Shown here piece after piece: positions 1-8,486 of a stretch of 64,000 bases of DNA. The position numbers and the translations under genes are program-made. Below the pieces are notes generated by a model. It was given only the letters and a program-made list of their open reading frames with translations, ran no database searches and was not told where the DNA came from. The first letter of the stretch is position 1. Each line of letters starts with the position of its first letter. This DNA is from Bacteroides mediterraneensis (GTDB lineage: Bacteria > Bacteroidota > Bacteroidia > Bacteroidales > Bacteroidaceae): positions 596,322 to 660,321 of the forward strand of contig NZ_LT635783.1 of assembly GCF_900128455.1 (NCBI RefSeq). The letters run 5' to 3'.

Positions 1-231
1 GGCGGGCGCTTTCAGGTGGTACAGGCCTTTTTCATTGGTCGTACAACCGTATTGCGTACCTTTCAAGTACACAGTGGCAAAGTCGATGATGCTTTTGTCC
101 GAAGAAAGTACTTTCCCCGACAACAAGGCACGGCCTTGGGCAGAGACTCCCACGCCGATACACCAGCACAATACAAAGAATACACCCCATTTTAAGTTTT
201 CGCTTCCCCGCGAAAATGCTGAATTTCTCAT
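1..231 (-). CDS. TonB-dependent receptor, N-terminal fragment (cut by window start)
   Basis: Only the first 77 codons are inside the window; the gene continues past base 1. The ATG is at 229-231 on the minus strand. The product begins with a basic stretch and a hydrophobic signal segment (about residues 14-31, ending in GVSAQG). Next comes a carboxypeptidase-regulatory-like beta-sandwich of the kind found at the N-terminus of Bacteroidota TonB-dependent receptors (SGKVLSSD, FATVYLKGTQYGCTTNEKGLYHL). In such proteins this domain precedes the TonB box and plug, so the full protein is probably an outer-membrane importer. The domain also occurs in other secreted proteins, so the receptor assignment is likely but not proven. 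A TAATTTTG -7 box lies 45 bases upstream of the start. Confidence 0.7.
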   Translation of the reverse strand, partial: MRNSAFSRGSENLKWGVFFVLCWCIGVGVSAQGRALLSGKVLSSDKSIIDFATVYLKGTQYGCTTNEKGLYHLKAPA

Positions 232-275
232 TTACTGTAATTCGTATTTGTTGTTTCGCACTAATTTTCTGCCTG

Positions 276-283
276 CAAAATTA
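276..283 (-). promoter_or_regulatory. -7 promoter box for the truncated receptor gene
   Basis: On the minus strand this reads TAATTTTG, a perfect match to the Bacteroidota -7 consensus TAnnTTTG. It would start transcription near 269 and give a leader of roughly 38 bases. No clear TTTG -33 element is visible. Confidence 0.5.
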
Positions 284-405
284 GCTTGGTTGTGCGGAGA
301 AGGCAATCGCCAAAAGTGGGTAATTTAGACAGCGTATAAATACCTACTTATGGGTATTGCAGGCCTGCATATCCTGTGACAGAACGAATTACAGTAGTGT
401 GTACT

Positions 406-1188
406 TTATAAAATGTGGAAATGCTGCAAGGCTTTCAGGATGCCGTCGTCATCGACAGAGGCGGTTACGTAGTCGGCTACCGCCTGAATATGAGGGGCTG
501 CATTTCCCATGGCAACCCCCAGACCTACGTGCTTCAGCATCGGGATATCGTTGCCGCCGTCTCCAAAGGCCATGGTATCTTGCAGGTCGATGCCGTAGAA
601 AGCCAGCATCTGGTCGATGCCGTGGCTTTTGCTGTTTCCCCGGGCAATGATGTCAGCAAAGAGCGGATGCCAGCGCATCGGTTCGCAGTGCGTAAGTACG
701 GTGCCGAAAATCTCTTCGTCCTTATCTTCCGGGAAGTAGCCCATGATTTGCAGGATTTCCTTGTCTCTGGCTGTTTCAATGGGGAGGATTTCCGGAATGC
801 CGATGTGGATGAGTCGGGCAATCTCACGGACCGCCTCATTTTCGTGGGTCAGGAACCAGGTATTGTCGTGCACAAAGACGAAAGGCATTTCCGGATGAGT
901 GTGCTGGTAGCGGATGAGGCGCTCGATGTCCTCCTGCGGCACACAGCCTTTGTAGATGTCCTGCCCTTCGGCAGTGAAACAGTAGGCTCCGTTCAGGGTG
1001 ACATATCCGTCGAAGTCGAGGTCGCCCACGGCCTCCATCATTAACGATTTGGGGCGTCCGGTGGCAATGAATACCTTGATGCCTTTTTCTCTTAAAAGTT
1101 GCAAGGCCTTGCGGGTGGAGGCTGGTACGGTGTGGGTCTGGAAAGAAACCAGTGTGCCGTCGATGTCAAAGAATATCGCTTTTATCAT
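406..1188 (-). CDS. HAD-superfamily hydrolase, Cof-type phosphatase
   Basis: A 260-residue cytosolic phosphatase of the Cof/YbiV type, a family that typically dephosphorylates sugar phosphates or nucleotide intermediates. Motif I is at the extreme N-terminus (FFDIDGTLVS, residues 6-15), with the nucleophilic Asp and the +2 acid Asp. The cap domain lies in the middle (about residues 85-190), followed by the conserved Lys region and motif IV GDGGNDIPML near residue 210. Length is normal for the family. Substrate cannot be told from sequence. It is transcribed alone, leftward, from a promoter at 1214-1221, and is divergent from proB across a repeat-bearing intergenic region. Confidence 0.88.
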   Translation of the reverse strand: MIKAIFFDIDGTLVSFQTHTVPASTRKALQLLREKGIKVFIATGRPKSLMMEAVGDLDFDGYVTLNGAYCFTAEGQDIYKGCVPQEDIERLIRYQHTHPEMPFVFVHDNTWFLTHENEAVREIARLIHIGIPEILPIETARDKEILQIMGYFPEDKDEEIFGTVLTHCEPMRWHPLFADIIARGNSKSHGIDQMLAFYGIDLQDTMAFGDGGNDIPMLKHVGLGVAMGNAAPHIQAVADYVTASVDDDGILKALQHFHIL

Positions 1189-1213
1189 TTGTCTTGTGCA
1201 TTAAAAATCCGTG

Positions 1214-1221
1214 CAAAGATA
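1214..1221 (-). promoter_or_regulatory. -7 promoter box for the HAD phosphatase gene
   Basis: The minus strand reads TATCTTTG, a perfect TAnnTTTG match 26 bases upstream of the ATG. A matching -33 element is not obvious. Confidence 0.5.
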
Positions 1222-1330
1222 AGGAATAAACGACAGAGAAGGTACACAGGTCGTTCTATAATCGAGGCTGGATACCTATTTTCTTTTTCCAATCTCCGGT
1301 GCGATAATGCATAAGGGGATGGCCGTTTTC

Positions 1331-1418
1331 TACGTTTCCTGTGGCGGAACCCTATGTTTCCCGCCCGTAAACCCTACGTTTCCGCTTGGGAAAACCTACG
1401 TTTCCCGGTGCGGAAACG
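1331..1418. repeat. Four-unit 22-bp tandem array of dyad-symmetric units
   Basis: Four consecutive units begin at exactly 1331, 1353, 1375 and 1397 (period 22), each opening with TACGTTTCC or TATGTTTCC and most closing with GGAAAC or GAAAACC, so each unit is itself an imperfect inverted repeat. The last unit is a near-perfect palindrome. A degenerate fifth unit may start at 1419. The array sits about 110 bases from both the leftward HAD promoter and the rightward proB promoter. The rest of the 442-base intergenic region (1189-1630) shows only these promoters and no credible gene. The same unit family recurs at 54001-54088. Confidence 0.85.
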
Positions 1419-1525
1419 TAAAGGAATCAGAAAAAGATTGGTATTTACGGGCTTGCGTTTTTTCCAGCCGCTAGGCAGGGGGAGACAACCTTTCACACGA
1501 ATATCCTTTTAGGGTGATAATTTGT

Positions 1526-1555
1526 TTTGTTTATCCGATGTATTTATTACATTTG
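1526..1555 (+). promoter_or_regulatory. proB promoter
   Basis: A TTTTG -33-like element at 1525-1529 (within a double TTTG stretch, 1521-1529) is followed after 18 bases by a perfect -7 box TACATTTG at 1548-1555. Transcription would start near 1562, leaving a leader of about 70 bases before the proB ATG. Confidence 0.65.
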
Positions 1556-1630
1556 CTGCGCAAAGTAAAGAAAATAATGAGTGTTTGAAAGTAATTTCAG
1601 AAAAACACTTTTGTAGAGATAGAAAGAATC

Positions 1631-2722
1631 ATGGAAAACAGAACTTATCAATATAAACGGATTGCCGTAAAGATAGGCAGCAATGTGCTGACCCGTCGGG
1701 ATGGGACATTGGATGTGACCCGTATGTCGGCTTTGGTCGACCAGGTGGCCGAACTGCACAAGGCCGGAGTGGAAGTGGTATTGGTGTCATCCGGAGCGGT
1801 GGCTTCCGGAAGAAGCGAGCTGAAACCGTTGAAAAAGCTGGACAGTGTGGACCAGCGGCAACTCTTTTCTGCCGTGGGACAGGCCAAACTGATTAACCGG
1901 TATTACGAACTGTTCCGCGAACACGGCATTACGGTGGGGCAGGTGCTGACCACCAAGGAGAGTTTTTCCACCCGCCGCCACTACCTGAACCAGCGCAACT
2001 GCATGCGGGTGATGCTGGAAAACGGGGTGATTCCCATTGTGAACGAGAATGACACGATTTCCGTCACCGAACTGATGTTTACCGACAACGATGAGCTTTC
2101 GGGCATGATTGCCTCGATGATGGACATGCAGGCACTGATTATTCTCAGTAACATCGACGGCATCTACAACGGCTCTCCTTCGCAGCCGGGCACTTCGGTC
2201 ATCCGTACCGTGGAGCGGGGGAAAGACCTTTCCGACTACATCCAGACCGAGAAATCCGGTTTCGGCAGAGGAGGCATGCTCACCAAGAGTACCATTGCCC
2301 GCAAGGTGGCCGATGAAGGCATTACGGTAATTATAGCCAACGGAAAGAAAGAGAATATCCTGATCGATTTGTTGTGCCGTCCTGACACGACGGTGTGTAC
2401 GCGTTTCCTCCCCGCTCCGGCAGAGGTGTCGAGCGTCAAGAAATGGATTGCCCACAGTGAAGGTTTTGCCAAAGGTGAGCTACACCTGAACCGACAGGCG
2501 GTGGAGGCTGTCAGGGGCAGCAAGGCGACCAGCATCCTTCCGGTAGGGGTGACGCGGGTGGCCGGTGATTTTGAGAAAGACGACATCGTGCGTATTATGG
2601 ACGAACAGGGACAGCAAATCGGGGTAGGCCGTGTGTCGGCCGATTCTGGCGAGGCCGTATTGCTGGTTGGCCGTCACGGACAGAAACCGCTGGTACACTA
2701 TGACTATCTTTATCTGGAGTGA
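1631..2722 (+). CDS. proB: Glutamate 5-kinase
   Basis: Cytosolic enzyme that phosphorylates L-glutamate with ATP to glutamyl 5-phosphate, the first step of proline synthesis. The 363-residue length equals the two-domain ProB form. The amino-acid kinase domain covers about residues 1-260 (VKIGSNVLT near residue 14, LVSSGAVASG near 55, IPIVNENDTI near 135, SGFGRGGMLTKS near 215), and a C-terminal PUA domain covers about 280-360. The ATG at 1631 follows a promoter by about 70 bases. proA, which often follows proB, is not here: the next gene is convergent. Feedback inhibition by proline is known for the family but cannot be judged here. Confidence 0.95.
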   Translation: MENRTYQYKRIAVKIGSNVLTRRDGTLDVTRMSALVDQVAELHKAGVEVVLVSSGAVASGRSELKPLKKLDSVDQRQLFSAVGQAKLINRYYELFREHGITVGQVLTTKESFSTRRHYLNQRNCMRVMLENGVIPIVNENDTISVTELMFTDNDELSGMIASMMDMQALIILSNIDGIYNGSPSQPGTSVIRTVERGKDLSDYIQTEKSGFGRGGMLTKSTIARKVADEGITVIIANGKKENILIDLLCRPDTTVCTRFLPAPAEVSSVKKWIAHSEGFAKGELHLNRQAVEAVRGSKATSILPVGVTRVAGDFEKDDIVRIMDEQGQQIGVGRVSADSGEAVLLVGRHGQKPLVHYDYLYLE

Positions 2723-2735
2723 GGTTGAATCGTCC

Positions 2736-3872
2736 TCATTCCATGGCAACGGTTCTGTGCTCGGCGATGGACTGGATGGATAACGGAGTGATGGAAGTCC
2801 AAAGCGCCAGGTCGCGCAGGTCGGCCGGGTAAGCGAGTTCCTGTTTCAGGTCCGCTTCCAGCGCCTTGAGCATGATGTAGTCCATGCCCTCGTGGTGTGT
2901 GTCCAGACGGAGCGCTTCTTCTCCCCAGCGTTTCCAGTACGTATGTGCATATTGTTGCAGGTAAGGTGTATCCGGCTCCCAGGTTTCGTGTGGACTCCTG
3001 CCTTCCAGGTAGATGCGTCGCAGTTCCCCCTGCCAGATACCCTTGGTGCCTTGTACCTCCAGGTCGAGGCTTCGTGGACGCGGCAAGGTCGTGTCGTGGG
3101 TGAGCGAGATGAGTACGCCGGAAGCCGTTTCCAGCTGTGTCAAGACGATGTCTCCTTGAGCAACTGCCAACTGTTCGTCTCCTCCCAGTTCCCGGATACG
3201 CTGGTGCAGTCCGGCTGCTTTAGAAGAAAAGGAAGTCAGGCAGACCAGCCGGTCTTTGCGGGGAATGCCGGCGATGAGGCAGAGTGGAGCCAGCCCGTGG
3301 GTCGGATAGAGGTCCCCGTTTTCTTGCAGGTAAAACTTGCTTCGCCAGATGCTCTCCGTCTTTTTCCGGTTGCCCATATTTCCCTTGTCGTCCAGCAGGA
3401 GGTTGCGCAGGTCGTGACGGTAGCCGCCGCGCAGGTGTACGATTTCCCCCAACGCCCCTTCCCGGACCAGGTTGTACATGGCTAGTACCTCTTGCCGGAA
3501 AAGCGTGTTTTCCAGAGGAAGGACCTTCTTCCCGCAGGCATCGGCCGCCTCCAGGAGAGGCTGGTATTCGTGCAGGTAGAGTCCTCCTTTGATTTCAAGT
3601 GCCACATGGCAACCGGCCTTCAGGCAATACAAGGCATGCGTCACATGCAGTTGCCAGGGCGAGGCGATGAACACCAGTTGCGGGGCATGCGTGGCAATCA
3701 TCCGTTGGTAATCGTCACCTCCCTGGTGGTAGCAAGGCACGCCATATACCTCTTCCCGGGCTTCCGGGTCGGCAATGGCGGTAATCTGGAAATAAGGAAT
3801 GTGACGGCAGAGAGCCAGCAGTTGCTTGCCGCGGTATCCCATGCCGATATAAGCGATTTTGAGCGTTTCCAT
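2736..3872 (-). CDS. Gfo/Idh/MocA-family oxidoreductase
   Basis: A 378-residue NAD(P)-dependent oxidoreductase of the glucose-fructose oxidoreductase / inositol dehydrogenase family. The Rossmann dinucleotide motif is at the N-terminus (AYIGMGYRGKQ), followed by IADPEAREE where an acidic residue normally binds the adenosine ribose. The segment ALEIKGGLYLHEY stands where the family normally has the conserved EKP motif; here it reads EIKGG, so the catalytic lysine position is kept but the context is unusual. The C-terminal alpha/beta substrate domain follows from about residue 130. There is no signal peptide, so a cytosolic sugar or inositol dehydrogenase is most likely, but the substrate is unknown. 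The gene is convergent with proB, with 13 bases between the stops. Confidence 0.8.
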   Translation of the reverse strand: METLKIAYIGMGYRGKQLLALCRHIPYFQITAIADPEAREEVYGVPCYHQGGDDYQRMIATHAPQLVFIASPWQLHVTHALYCLKAGCHVALEIKGGLYLHEYQPLLEAADACGKKVLPLENTLFRQEVLAMYNLVREGALGEIVHLRGGYRHDLRNLLLDDKGNMGNRKKTESIWRSKFYLQENGDLYPTHGLAPLCLIAGIPRKDRLVCLTSFSSKAAGLHQRIRELGGDEQLAVAQGDIVLTQLETASGVLISLTHDTTLPRPRSLDLEVQGTKGIWQGELRRIYLEGRSPHETWEPDTPYLQQYAHTYWKRWGEEALRLDTHHEGMDYIMLKALEADLKQELAYPADLRDLALWTSITPLSIQSIAEHRTVAME

Positions 3873-3903
3873 CGATTGAAAGGTTAGGTAGGGTGAATAC
3901 GGG

Positions 3904-4293
3904 TCAGTGTCTGGACTCCAGAAACTGGATGAGCAGTTCGCGAGGCAGGGAGTAAGTCTTTCCGTGCGCTTGTACGTATTTCAACAAGGCCACTCCTTCT
4001 TGTTGCAGGCGGGCTTTGGGCACGATGTCTTTCGTGTCTTCCGCCATTTTCAGCATCATCATGGCAGCCAGTTCTATTTTCTCGATTCCGTCTTTGTCTT
4101 CGTGGTATTGGTCAAGCAGTTCTTTACATTCCATTTGTGCCAATTGTTCGGGTGTCACTCCCAGTATTTGCCGGGCTGTGCTTTCATATTCTTCCCAGTC
4201 CGTTTGGCTGATGCGTTTCCGGCGGAGCAGCAGGTTCGCGATGGCGGCGAAGATTTCCTGAATCATGCGTATGAGATAATCTTGTCGAATCAT
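3904..4293 (-). CDS. Small conserved protein, possibly DUF6483-like
   Basis: A 129-residue, soluble, helix-rich protein with no signal peptide. The opening MIRQDYLIRMIQEIFAAI and the spacing of helices suggest the small family I know as DUF6483, found in Bacteroidota and Firmicutes, but I am not certain of the match and no function is established. It lies 31 bases upstream of the oxidoreductase gene on the same strand, so the two may be cotranscribed. A near-consensus -7 box (GAACTTTG, 4314-4321, minus strand) lies about 20 bases upstream of the ATG, divergent from the XRE-cupin promoter. Confidence 0.65.
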   Translation of the reverse strand: MIRQDYLIRMIQEIFAAIANLLLRRKRISQTDWEEYESTARQILGVTPEQLAQMECKELLDQYHEDKDGIEKIELAAMMMLKMAEDTKDIVPKARLQQEGVALLKYVQAHGKTYSLPRELLIQFLESRH

Positions 4294-4354
4294 GGTTTTT
4301 AGGTTTTCGGTTGCAAAGTTCGAAATATTTTTCTTGCTTTTTCATAATCTTTCG

Positions 4355-4362
4355 TAAATTTG
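4355..4362 (+). promoter_or_regulatory. -7 promoter box for the XRE-cupin / acyl-CoA synthetase pair
   Basis: TAAATTTG is a perfect TAnnTTTG match, 24 bases before the ATG at 4387. An in-frame TTG at 4360 lies inside this box and upstream of the expected transcription start, so it cannot be the translation start. Confidence 0.6.
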
Positions 4363-4386
4363 AGCGAAGAACTAAAAAATCGAACT

Positions 4387-4941
4387 ATGGACGAGCAAAT
4401 AAGACAAATAGGGGAACGCATCCGTGGGTTGCGCGATGCCTTGGAACTGAGTGTGGAAGAAATGGCCGACCGCTGCGGGCTGCGGATAGAACAGTATCGT
4501 GAGATTGAGTCGGGAGAGTTTGACATTGCCGTCAGCACCTTGCAGCAGATTGCGCGGAAATTTGATATTCCGTTGGATGTGCTGATGTTTGGGGAAGAGC
4601 CCAAGATGAATTCTTATTTTCTGACCCGCTGGGGAACCGGCATCTCGGTAGAACGTACGAAGGCTTATAAATATCAGGCACTGGCTTCCGGTTTCCGGAA
4701 CCGCAAGGCCGATCCTTTCCTGGTAACCGTGGAACCGAAGCCGGAAGATACACCTATTTATTATAATACCCACTACGGTCAGGAGTTCAACATGGTGTTG
4801 GAAGGCCGGATGCTGCTTAGCATCAATGGAAGAGACCTGATTCTGGAGCAGGGCGACAGCCTTTATTTTGATTCTTCCCTTCCGCACGGCATGAAGGCCC
4901 TCGACGGGAAGGCCGTGAAATTCCTGGCAATTGTAATGTAG
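4387..4941 (+). CDS. XRE-family transcriptional regulator with C-terminal cupin
   Basis: A 184-residue two-domain regulator. An N-terminal helix-turn-helix of the XRE/Cro type covers about residues 3-62 (IRGLRDALELSVEEMADRCG, then the recognition helix EQYREIESGEFDIAVSTL). A C-terminal cupin beta-barrel covers about residues 115-180 (YNTHYGQEFNMVLEGRM, LEQGDSLYFDSSLPHGMKAL), which in this architecture senses a small ligand or metal. I start it at ATG 4387 rather than an in-frame TTG at 4360 because a promoter box covers that TTG. The acyl-CoA synthetase begins 21 bases after its stop, so the regulator probably controls its own operon, with the synthetase's substrate or product a candidate effector. 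Confidence 0.9.
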   Translation: MDEQIRQIGERIRGLRDALELSVEEMADRCGLRIEQYREIESGEFDIAVSTLQQIARKFDIPLDVLMFGEEPKMNSYFLTRWGTGISVERTKAYKYQALASGFRNRKADPFLVTVEPKPEDTPIYYNTHYGQEFNMVLEGRMLLSINGRDLILEQGDSLYFDSSLPHGMKALDGKAVKFLAIVM

Positions 4942-4962
4942 AAATTAAGATTGAAAAGATAT

Positions 4963-6618
4963 ATGTTAGAAAGATTTGTTGAACAGACACATTTTACCTC
5001 GCAGGAGGATTTTATCGCGCATTTTAAGGTAAAGGTGCCGGAGAACTTTAACTTCGGCTATGATGTGGTGGATGCTTGGGCGGCAGAACGTCCGGAAAAG
5101 AACGCGCTGCTTTGGACCAACGACAAGGGCGAGCACATTCAGTTTACGTATGCGGATTTGAAGAAATATACCGATATGACGGCTGCTTATTTTCAAAGTC
5201 TGGGTATCGGGCATGGCGACAAGGTGATGCTGATTCTGAAACGCCGGTATGAGTTCTGGTTTTCCATTATTGCCTTGCACAAAATCGGGGCCATCACCAT
5301 TCCGGCCACGCATTTGCTGACCAAGAAAGACATTGTGTACCGTTGCCAGGCGGCGGGCATCAAGGCAATTGTGGCTGCCGGTGAACCGGTCATCACGAAA
5401 CATATTCTGGACGCCATGCCGGAATCGCCGACGGTGGAACGGCTGGTGAGCGTGGGACCTGAATATCCGGAAGGTTTTGAAGACTTCCACAAAGGGATGG
5501 AAGCGGCTCCTCCTTTCGTGCGTCCGGCTCATGTGAATACCAACGACGACATTTCCCTGATGTATTTCACCTCGGGTACGACCGGTGAGCCGAAGATGGT
5601 GGCCCATGATTTCACGTATCCGTTGGGACACATCGCCACGGGATGTTTCTGGCATAACCTCCATGAAGACAGCCTGCATTTCACCATTGCCGATACGGGA
5701 TGGGGAAAGGCCGTATGGGGAAAACTCTACGGACAGATGATTGCGGGGGCCAATATCTTTGTGTACGACCATGAGAAGTTTACGCCGGCCGATATTCTGC
5801 AGAAGATTCACGACTATCACATCACTTCGCTTTGTGCGCCTCCTACCATCTACCGTTTCCTGATTCGGGAGGATTTGTCGAAGTATGACTTGTCGTCGCT
5901 GGAATATTGTACCACAGCGGGCGAGGCTCTGAACTACTCGGTGTATGAGACCTTCAAGCGTATCACGGGCATCCGTCTGATGGAGGGTTTCGGACAGACG
6001 GAAACGGCCCTGACCTTGGCTACTTTCCCATGGATGGAACCCAAACCGGGCAGTATGGGCGTGCCTAATCCGCAGTATGACATTGATTTGCTGAAACCGG
6101 ACGGCCGTTCGGCGGAAGATGGAGAACAAGGGCAGATTGTGGTGCGTACCGACAAGGGCAAACCGCTGGGACTGTTCAAGGAATATTATCGCGACCCGGC
6201 CTTGACGCACGAGGCATGGCATGACGGGGTATATTATACCGGCGATGTGGCCTGGCGTGACGAGGACGGTTACTACTGGTTTGTGGGCCGTGCCGACGAT
6301 GTCATCAAGAGCTCCGGCTACCGCATCGGCCCGTTCGAGGTGGAAAGTGCCCTGATGACCCATCCGGCGGTAGTGGAATGTGCCATTACCGGTGTGCCCG
6401 ACGAAATCCGCGGACAGGTGGTGAAAGCTACCATCGTATTGGCAAAGGATTACAAGCAGAAAGCCGGGCCGGAACTGGTGAAGGAATTGCAAGACCACGT
6501 GAAACGGGTGACGGCGCCTTACAAGTATCCGCGTGTCATCGAATTTGTGGATGAGTTGCCGAAAACCATCAGCGGAAAAATCCGCCGGGTGGAAATTCGA
6601 GAAAAAGACAATGCGTAA
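4963..6618 (+). CDS. AMP-binding acyl-CoA synthetase
   Basis: A 551-residue adenylate-forming ligase of the acetyl/medium-chain acyl-CoA synthetase type: carboxylate + ATP + CoA to acyl-CoA + AMP. The P-loop-like A3 motif is [13 protein letters not shown] (about residues 200-212). The A5 region is [10 protein letters not shown], the A7 motif [15 protein letters not shown], the A8 hinge [20 protein letters not shown], and the catalytic lysine motif [10 protein letters not shown] is near the C-terminus. No signal peptide or transmembrane segment is visible. I start at ATG 4963 rather than an in-frame TTG at 4951. It is cotranscribed with the XRE-cupin regulator. The acid it activates cannot be read from sequence; short or branched-chain or aromatic acids are typical. 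Confidence 0.9.
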   Translation: MLERFVEQTHFTSQEDFIAHFKVKVPENFNFGYDVVDAWAAERPEKNALLWTNDKGEHIQFTYADLKKYTDMTAAYFQSLGIGHGDKVMLILKRRYEFWFSIIALHKIGAITIPATHLLTKKDIVYRCQAAGIKAIVAAGEPVITKHILDAMPESPTVERLVSVGPEYPEGFEDFHKGMEAAPPFVRPAHVNTNDDISLMYFTSGTTGEPKMVAHDFTYPLGHIATGCFWHNLHEDSLHFTIADTGWGKAVWGKLYGQMIAGANIFVYDHEKFTPADILQKIHDYHITSLCAPPTIYRFLIREDLSKYDLSSLEYCTTAGEALNYSVYETFKRITGIRLMEGFGQTETALTLATFPWMEPKPGSMGVPNPQYDIDLLKPDGRSAEDGEQGQIVVRTDKGKPLGLFKEYYRDPALTHEAWHDGVYYTGDVAWRDEDGYYWFVGRADDVIKSSGYRIGPFEVESALMTHPAVVECAITGVPDEIRGQVVKATIVLAKDYKQKAGPELVKELQDHVKRVTAPYKYPRVIEFVDELPKTISGKIRRVEIREKDNA

Positions 6619-6634
6619 ATAAATTGATACCCAG

Positions 6635-6671
6635 AAAGCCGGGATGCCTTCAGAAAGCGTTCCGGTTTTTT
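6635..6671 (+). terminator. Intrinsic terminator after the acyl-CoA synthetase
   Basis: A 10-bp stem (AAAGCCGGGA at 6635-6644 with TTCCGGTTTT at 6660-6669, two G-T wobbles) runs into a T tract. It closes the regulator-synthetase operon just before the convergent nadK stop. Confidence 0.8.
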
Positions 6672-6685
6672 ATTGCAGCCGGGAC

Positions 6686-7561
6686 TCAGATGCGCGAATC
6701 GGCTCCCCACATCATTTTCTCGCGCAGGGTGTTGAAGAAAGAATGATGGCAGCGTTTCACGATGCGGATGAAGTGTTCTCCCCGACGGATGGTCAGCCGG
6801 CTGCCTTCGCGGAAGGTTTCGCTGCGGCCGTCGATGGCAATCAGGAAATTGTGGCTGCGGCTTTCCACTTCCAAGGTGATTTCCCAGTCGTCCCGAATCA
6901 CGATGGGGCGCACGTTGAGGCTGTGCGGGGCTACGGCGGTCAGGCTGATGGTGCCGCTCTGGGGAACCAGAATCGGACCGCCCACGCTGAGGGAATACCC
7001 CGTGGAGCCGGTAGGAGTGGCCACAATCAGTCCGTCGGCCTGATATACGTTCAATAATTCTCCGTTGATATAAGCCCGGATGGAAATCATGGACGAACTG
7101 TCACGCTTCAGAATGGCGATTTCATTCAGTCCGTAGGGATATCCTTTCAGTACCTGCCCGTTGCTGGTCAGTTTCAAGACCCTTCGCGGTTCGGCCAAGT
7201 ACATTCCCTGATGAATCTCTTCGAAGGTCTCCTCCATCTGGTCGGGCGTAATGTCGGCCAGGAACCCCAGACGCCCGGTGTTGATGCCCAGTATGGGAAT
7301 CTCCTTGTTACCCACCAGACTGGCGGTTTTCAGGAAGGTGCCGTCGCCTCCGATGCTGAGTGCCATATCCGCTGTAAAGTCATCGTGACCGTTGAAAATC
7401 TCCAGTCCTGTCAGGTCGGCACTCGTGTGCAGGCGCAGGAACTCGTAAAATTCCCGGTGAATACAGATATGGTCTTCCTTGTGCCGGAGAATTTCCAGCA
7501 GATGGGTCACATGGGCTGATTTATGTTCCTGATACGTGTTTCCAAAGAGGGCGAATTTCAT
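6686..7561 (-). CDS. nadK: NAD kinase
   Basis: Cytosolic enzyme phosphorylating NAD to NADP with ATP or polyphosphate. The 291-residue length is usual for the family. The hallmark [10 protein letters not shown] lies near residue 75 (after MALSI), followed by the NAD-binding [11 protein letters not shown], the [11 protein letters not shown] segment and [16 protein letters not shown] of the C-terminal domain. The reading frame is open for another 90 codons upstream, but I take ATG 7561 ([11 protein letters not shown]) because that is where homologues start and because a promoter (7657-7688) lies in the upstream extension. The gene is divergent from pdxJ. Confidence 0.95.
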   Translation of the reverse strand: MKFALFGNTYQEHKSAHVTHLLEILRHKEDHICIHREFYEFLRLHTSADLTGLEIFNGHDDFTADMALSIGGDGTFLKTASLVGNKEIPILGINTGRLGFLADITPDQMEETFEEIHQGMYLAEPRRVLKLTSNGQVLKGYPYGLNEIAILKRDSSSMISIRAYINGELLNVYQADGLIVATPTGSTGYSLSVGGPILVPQSGTISLTAVAPHSLNVRPIVIRDDWEITLEVESRSHNFLIAIDGRSETFREGSRLTIRRGEHFIRIVKRCHHSFFNTLREKMMWGADSRI

Positions 7562-7635
7562 CTTCCGCTGCATATAGGGCGTTTTTTTATCAATCTTTTT
7601 AAGAATAAACATGTCAAGTTTCTCGTAAAACCTGC

Positions 7636-7643
7636 TAACTTTG
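7636..7643 (+). promoter_or_regulatory. -7 promoter box for the pdxJ-exbBD-tonB-like run
   Basis: TAACTTTG is a perfect -7 match, giving a predicted leader of about 120 bases before pdxJ. The -33 element is weak. The box overlaps the start region of the divergent nadK transcript. Confidence 0.5.
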
Positions 7644-7656
7644 CACGATGTTGATG

Positions 7657-7688
7657 CAAAGATAGTGAAAGGCGAGGGCAGAGGCAAA
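7657..7688 (-). promoter_or_regulatory. nadK promoter
   Basis: On the minus strand, a -33 TTTG (7685-7688) is followed after 20 bases by a perfect -7 TATCTTTG (7657-7664), good spacing for the Bacteroidota sigma factor. The predicted start is near 7650, leaving a leader of about 90 bases. A second TATCTTTG occurs at 7746-7753 without a matching -33. Confidence 0.7.
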
Positions 7689-7769
7689 CGGAAAACAAAG
7701 TTTTCAGATTGGGCTATGCCGAGCCGCATCCTGTCTTCGCGTGAGCAAAGATAGCGAAATTCATGGAAT

Positions 7770-8483
7770 ATGACTAAATTAAGTGTGAATATAAACAAGG
7801 TGGCTACGCTTCGTAATGCACGGGGCGGTAACAACCCGGATGTAGAGAAGGTGGCACTCGATTGCGAGCTGTTTGGGGCGGAAGGTATTACGGTTCATCC
7901 GCGTCCGGATGAACGGCATATCCGCTACTCGGATGTGTACGCCTTGCGCCCGGTGTTGAAAACAGAGTTTAATATTGAAGGATATCCCTCGAAGGAGTTT
8001 ATCGATTTGGTATTGAAGGTGAAACCTACTCAGGTGACGTTGGTTCCGGATGCCCCCGACCAGATTACCTCTAACTGCGGATGGGACACCAAAACGCATC
8101 TGGCTTTTCTGACAGAGCTGATGGATACGTTTGGAGAAGCCGGTATCCGTACCTCTGTCTTTGTGGGAACCGACCTGGAACTGATTGAATATGCCGCCAA
8201 GACAGGGGCCGACCGGGTGGAACTGTACACCGAACCTTATGCTTCTCTTTATCCCAAAAATCCGGAAGCAGCTGTGGCTCCGTTTGTGGAGGCCGCCGAC
8301 CGGGTACATAAACTGGGTATGGGATTGAATGCCGGACATGATTTGAGCCTGGTGAACCTGAAGTATTTCCATGATCATATTCCTTGGCTGGATGAGGTAT
8401 CCATCGGCCATGCCTTGATATGCGACGCATTGTATTTAGGATTGAAGAAAACCATTGAAGAATATAAAAATTGCCTTCGTTAA
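7770..8483 (+). CDS. pdxJ: Pyridoxine 5'-phosphate synthase
   Basis: Cytosolic TIM-barrel enzyme that condenses 3-amino-1-hydroxyacetone 1-phosphate with 1-deoxyxylulose 5-phosphate to pyridoxine 5'-phosphate, the last ring-forming step of DXP-dependent vitamin B6 synthesis. The 237-residue length is normal. Signature segments are [17 protein letters not shown] at the N-terminus, [13 protein letters not shown] near residue 45 and [12 protein letters not shown] near residue 190. exbB follows 3 bases after the stop, so it heads the exbB-exbD-tonB-like transcription unit. Its substrate DXP is also used by Dxr (43335-44492) and the same isoprenoid pathway uses IspD (11054-11722). Confidence 0.95.
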   Translation: MTKLSVNINKVATLRNARGGNNPDVEKVALDCELFGAEGITVHPRPDERHIRYSDVYALRPVLKTEFNIEGYPSKEFIDLVLKVKPTQVTLVPDAPDQITSNCGWDTKTHLAFLTELMDTFGEAGIRTSVFVGTDLELIEYAAKTGADRVELYTEPYASLYPKNPEAAVAPFVEAADRVHKLGMGLNAGHDLSLVNLKYFHDHIPWLDEVSIGHALICDALYLGLKKTIEEYKNCLR

Positions 8484-8486
8484 ATT

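Noticed and set aside
1331-1418. CRISPR array
   Set aside because: Units are 22 bp without separate spacers, only four copies exist, and no cas gene is near.
4966-6498. Long minus-strand frame (510 codons) opposite the acyl-CoA synthetase
   Set aside because: Composition is Arg/His/Gln-rich with no domain, and it lies wholly opposite a gene with complete family motifs.
7562-7834. Upstream extension of the nadK frame
   Set aside because: The nadK promoter (7657-7688) and the divergent pdxJ start lie inside it, and homologues begin at MKFALFG.
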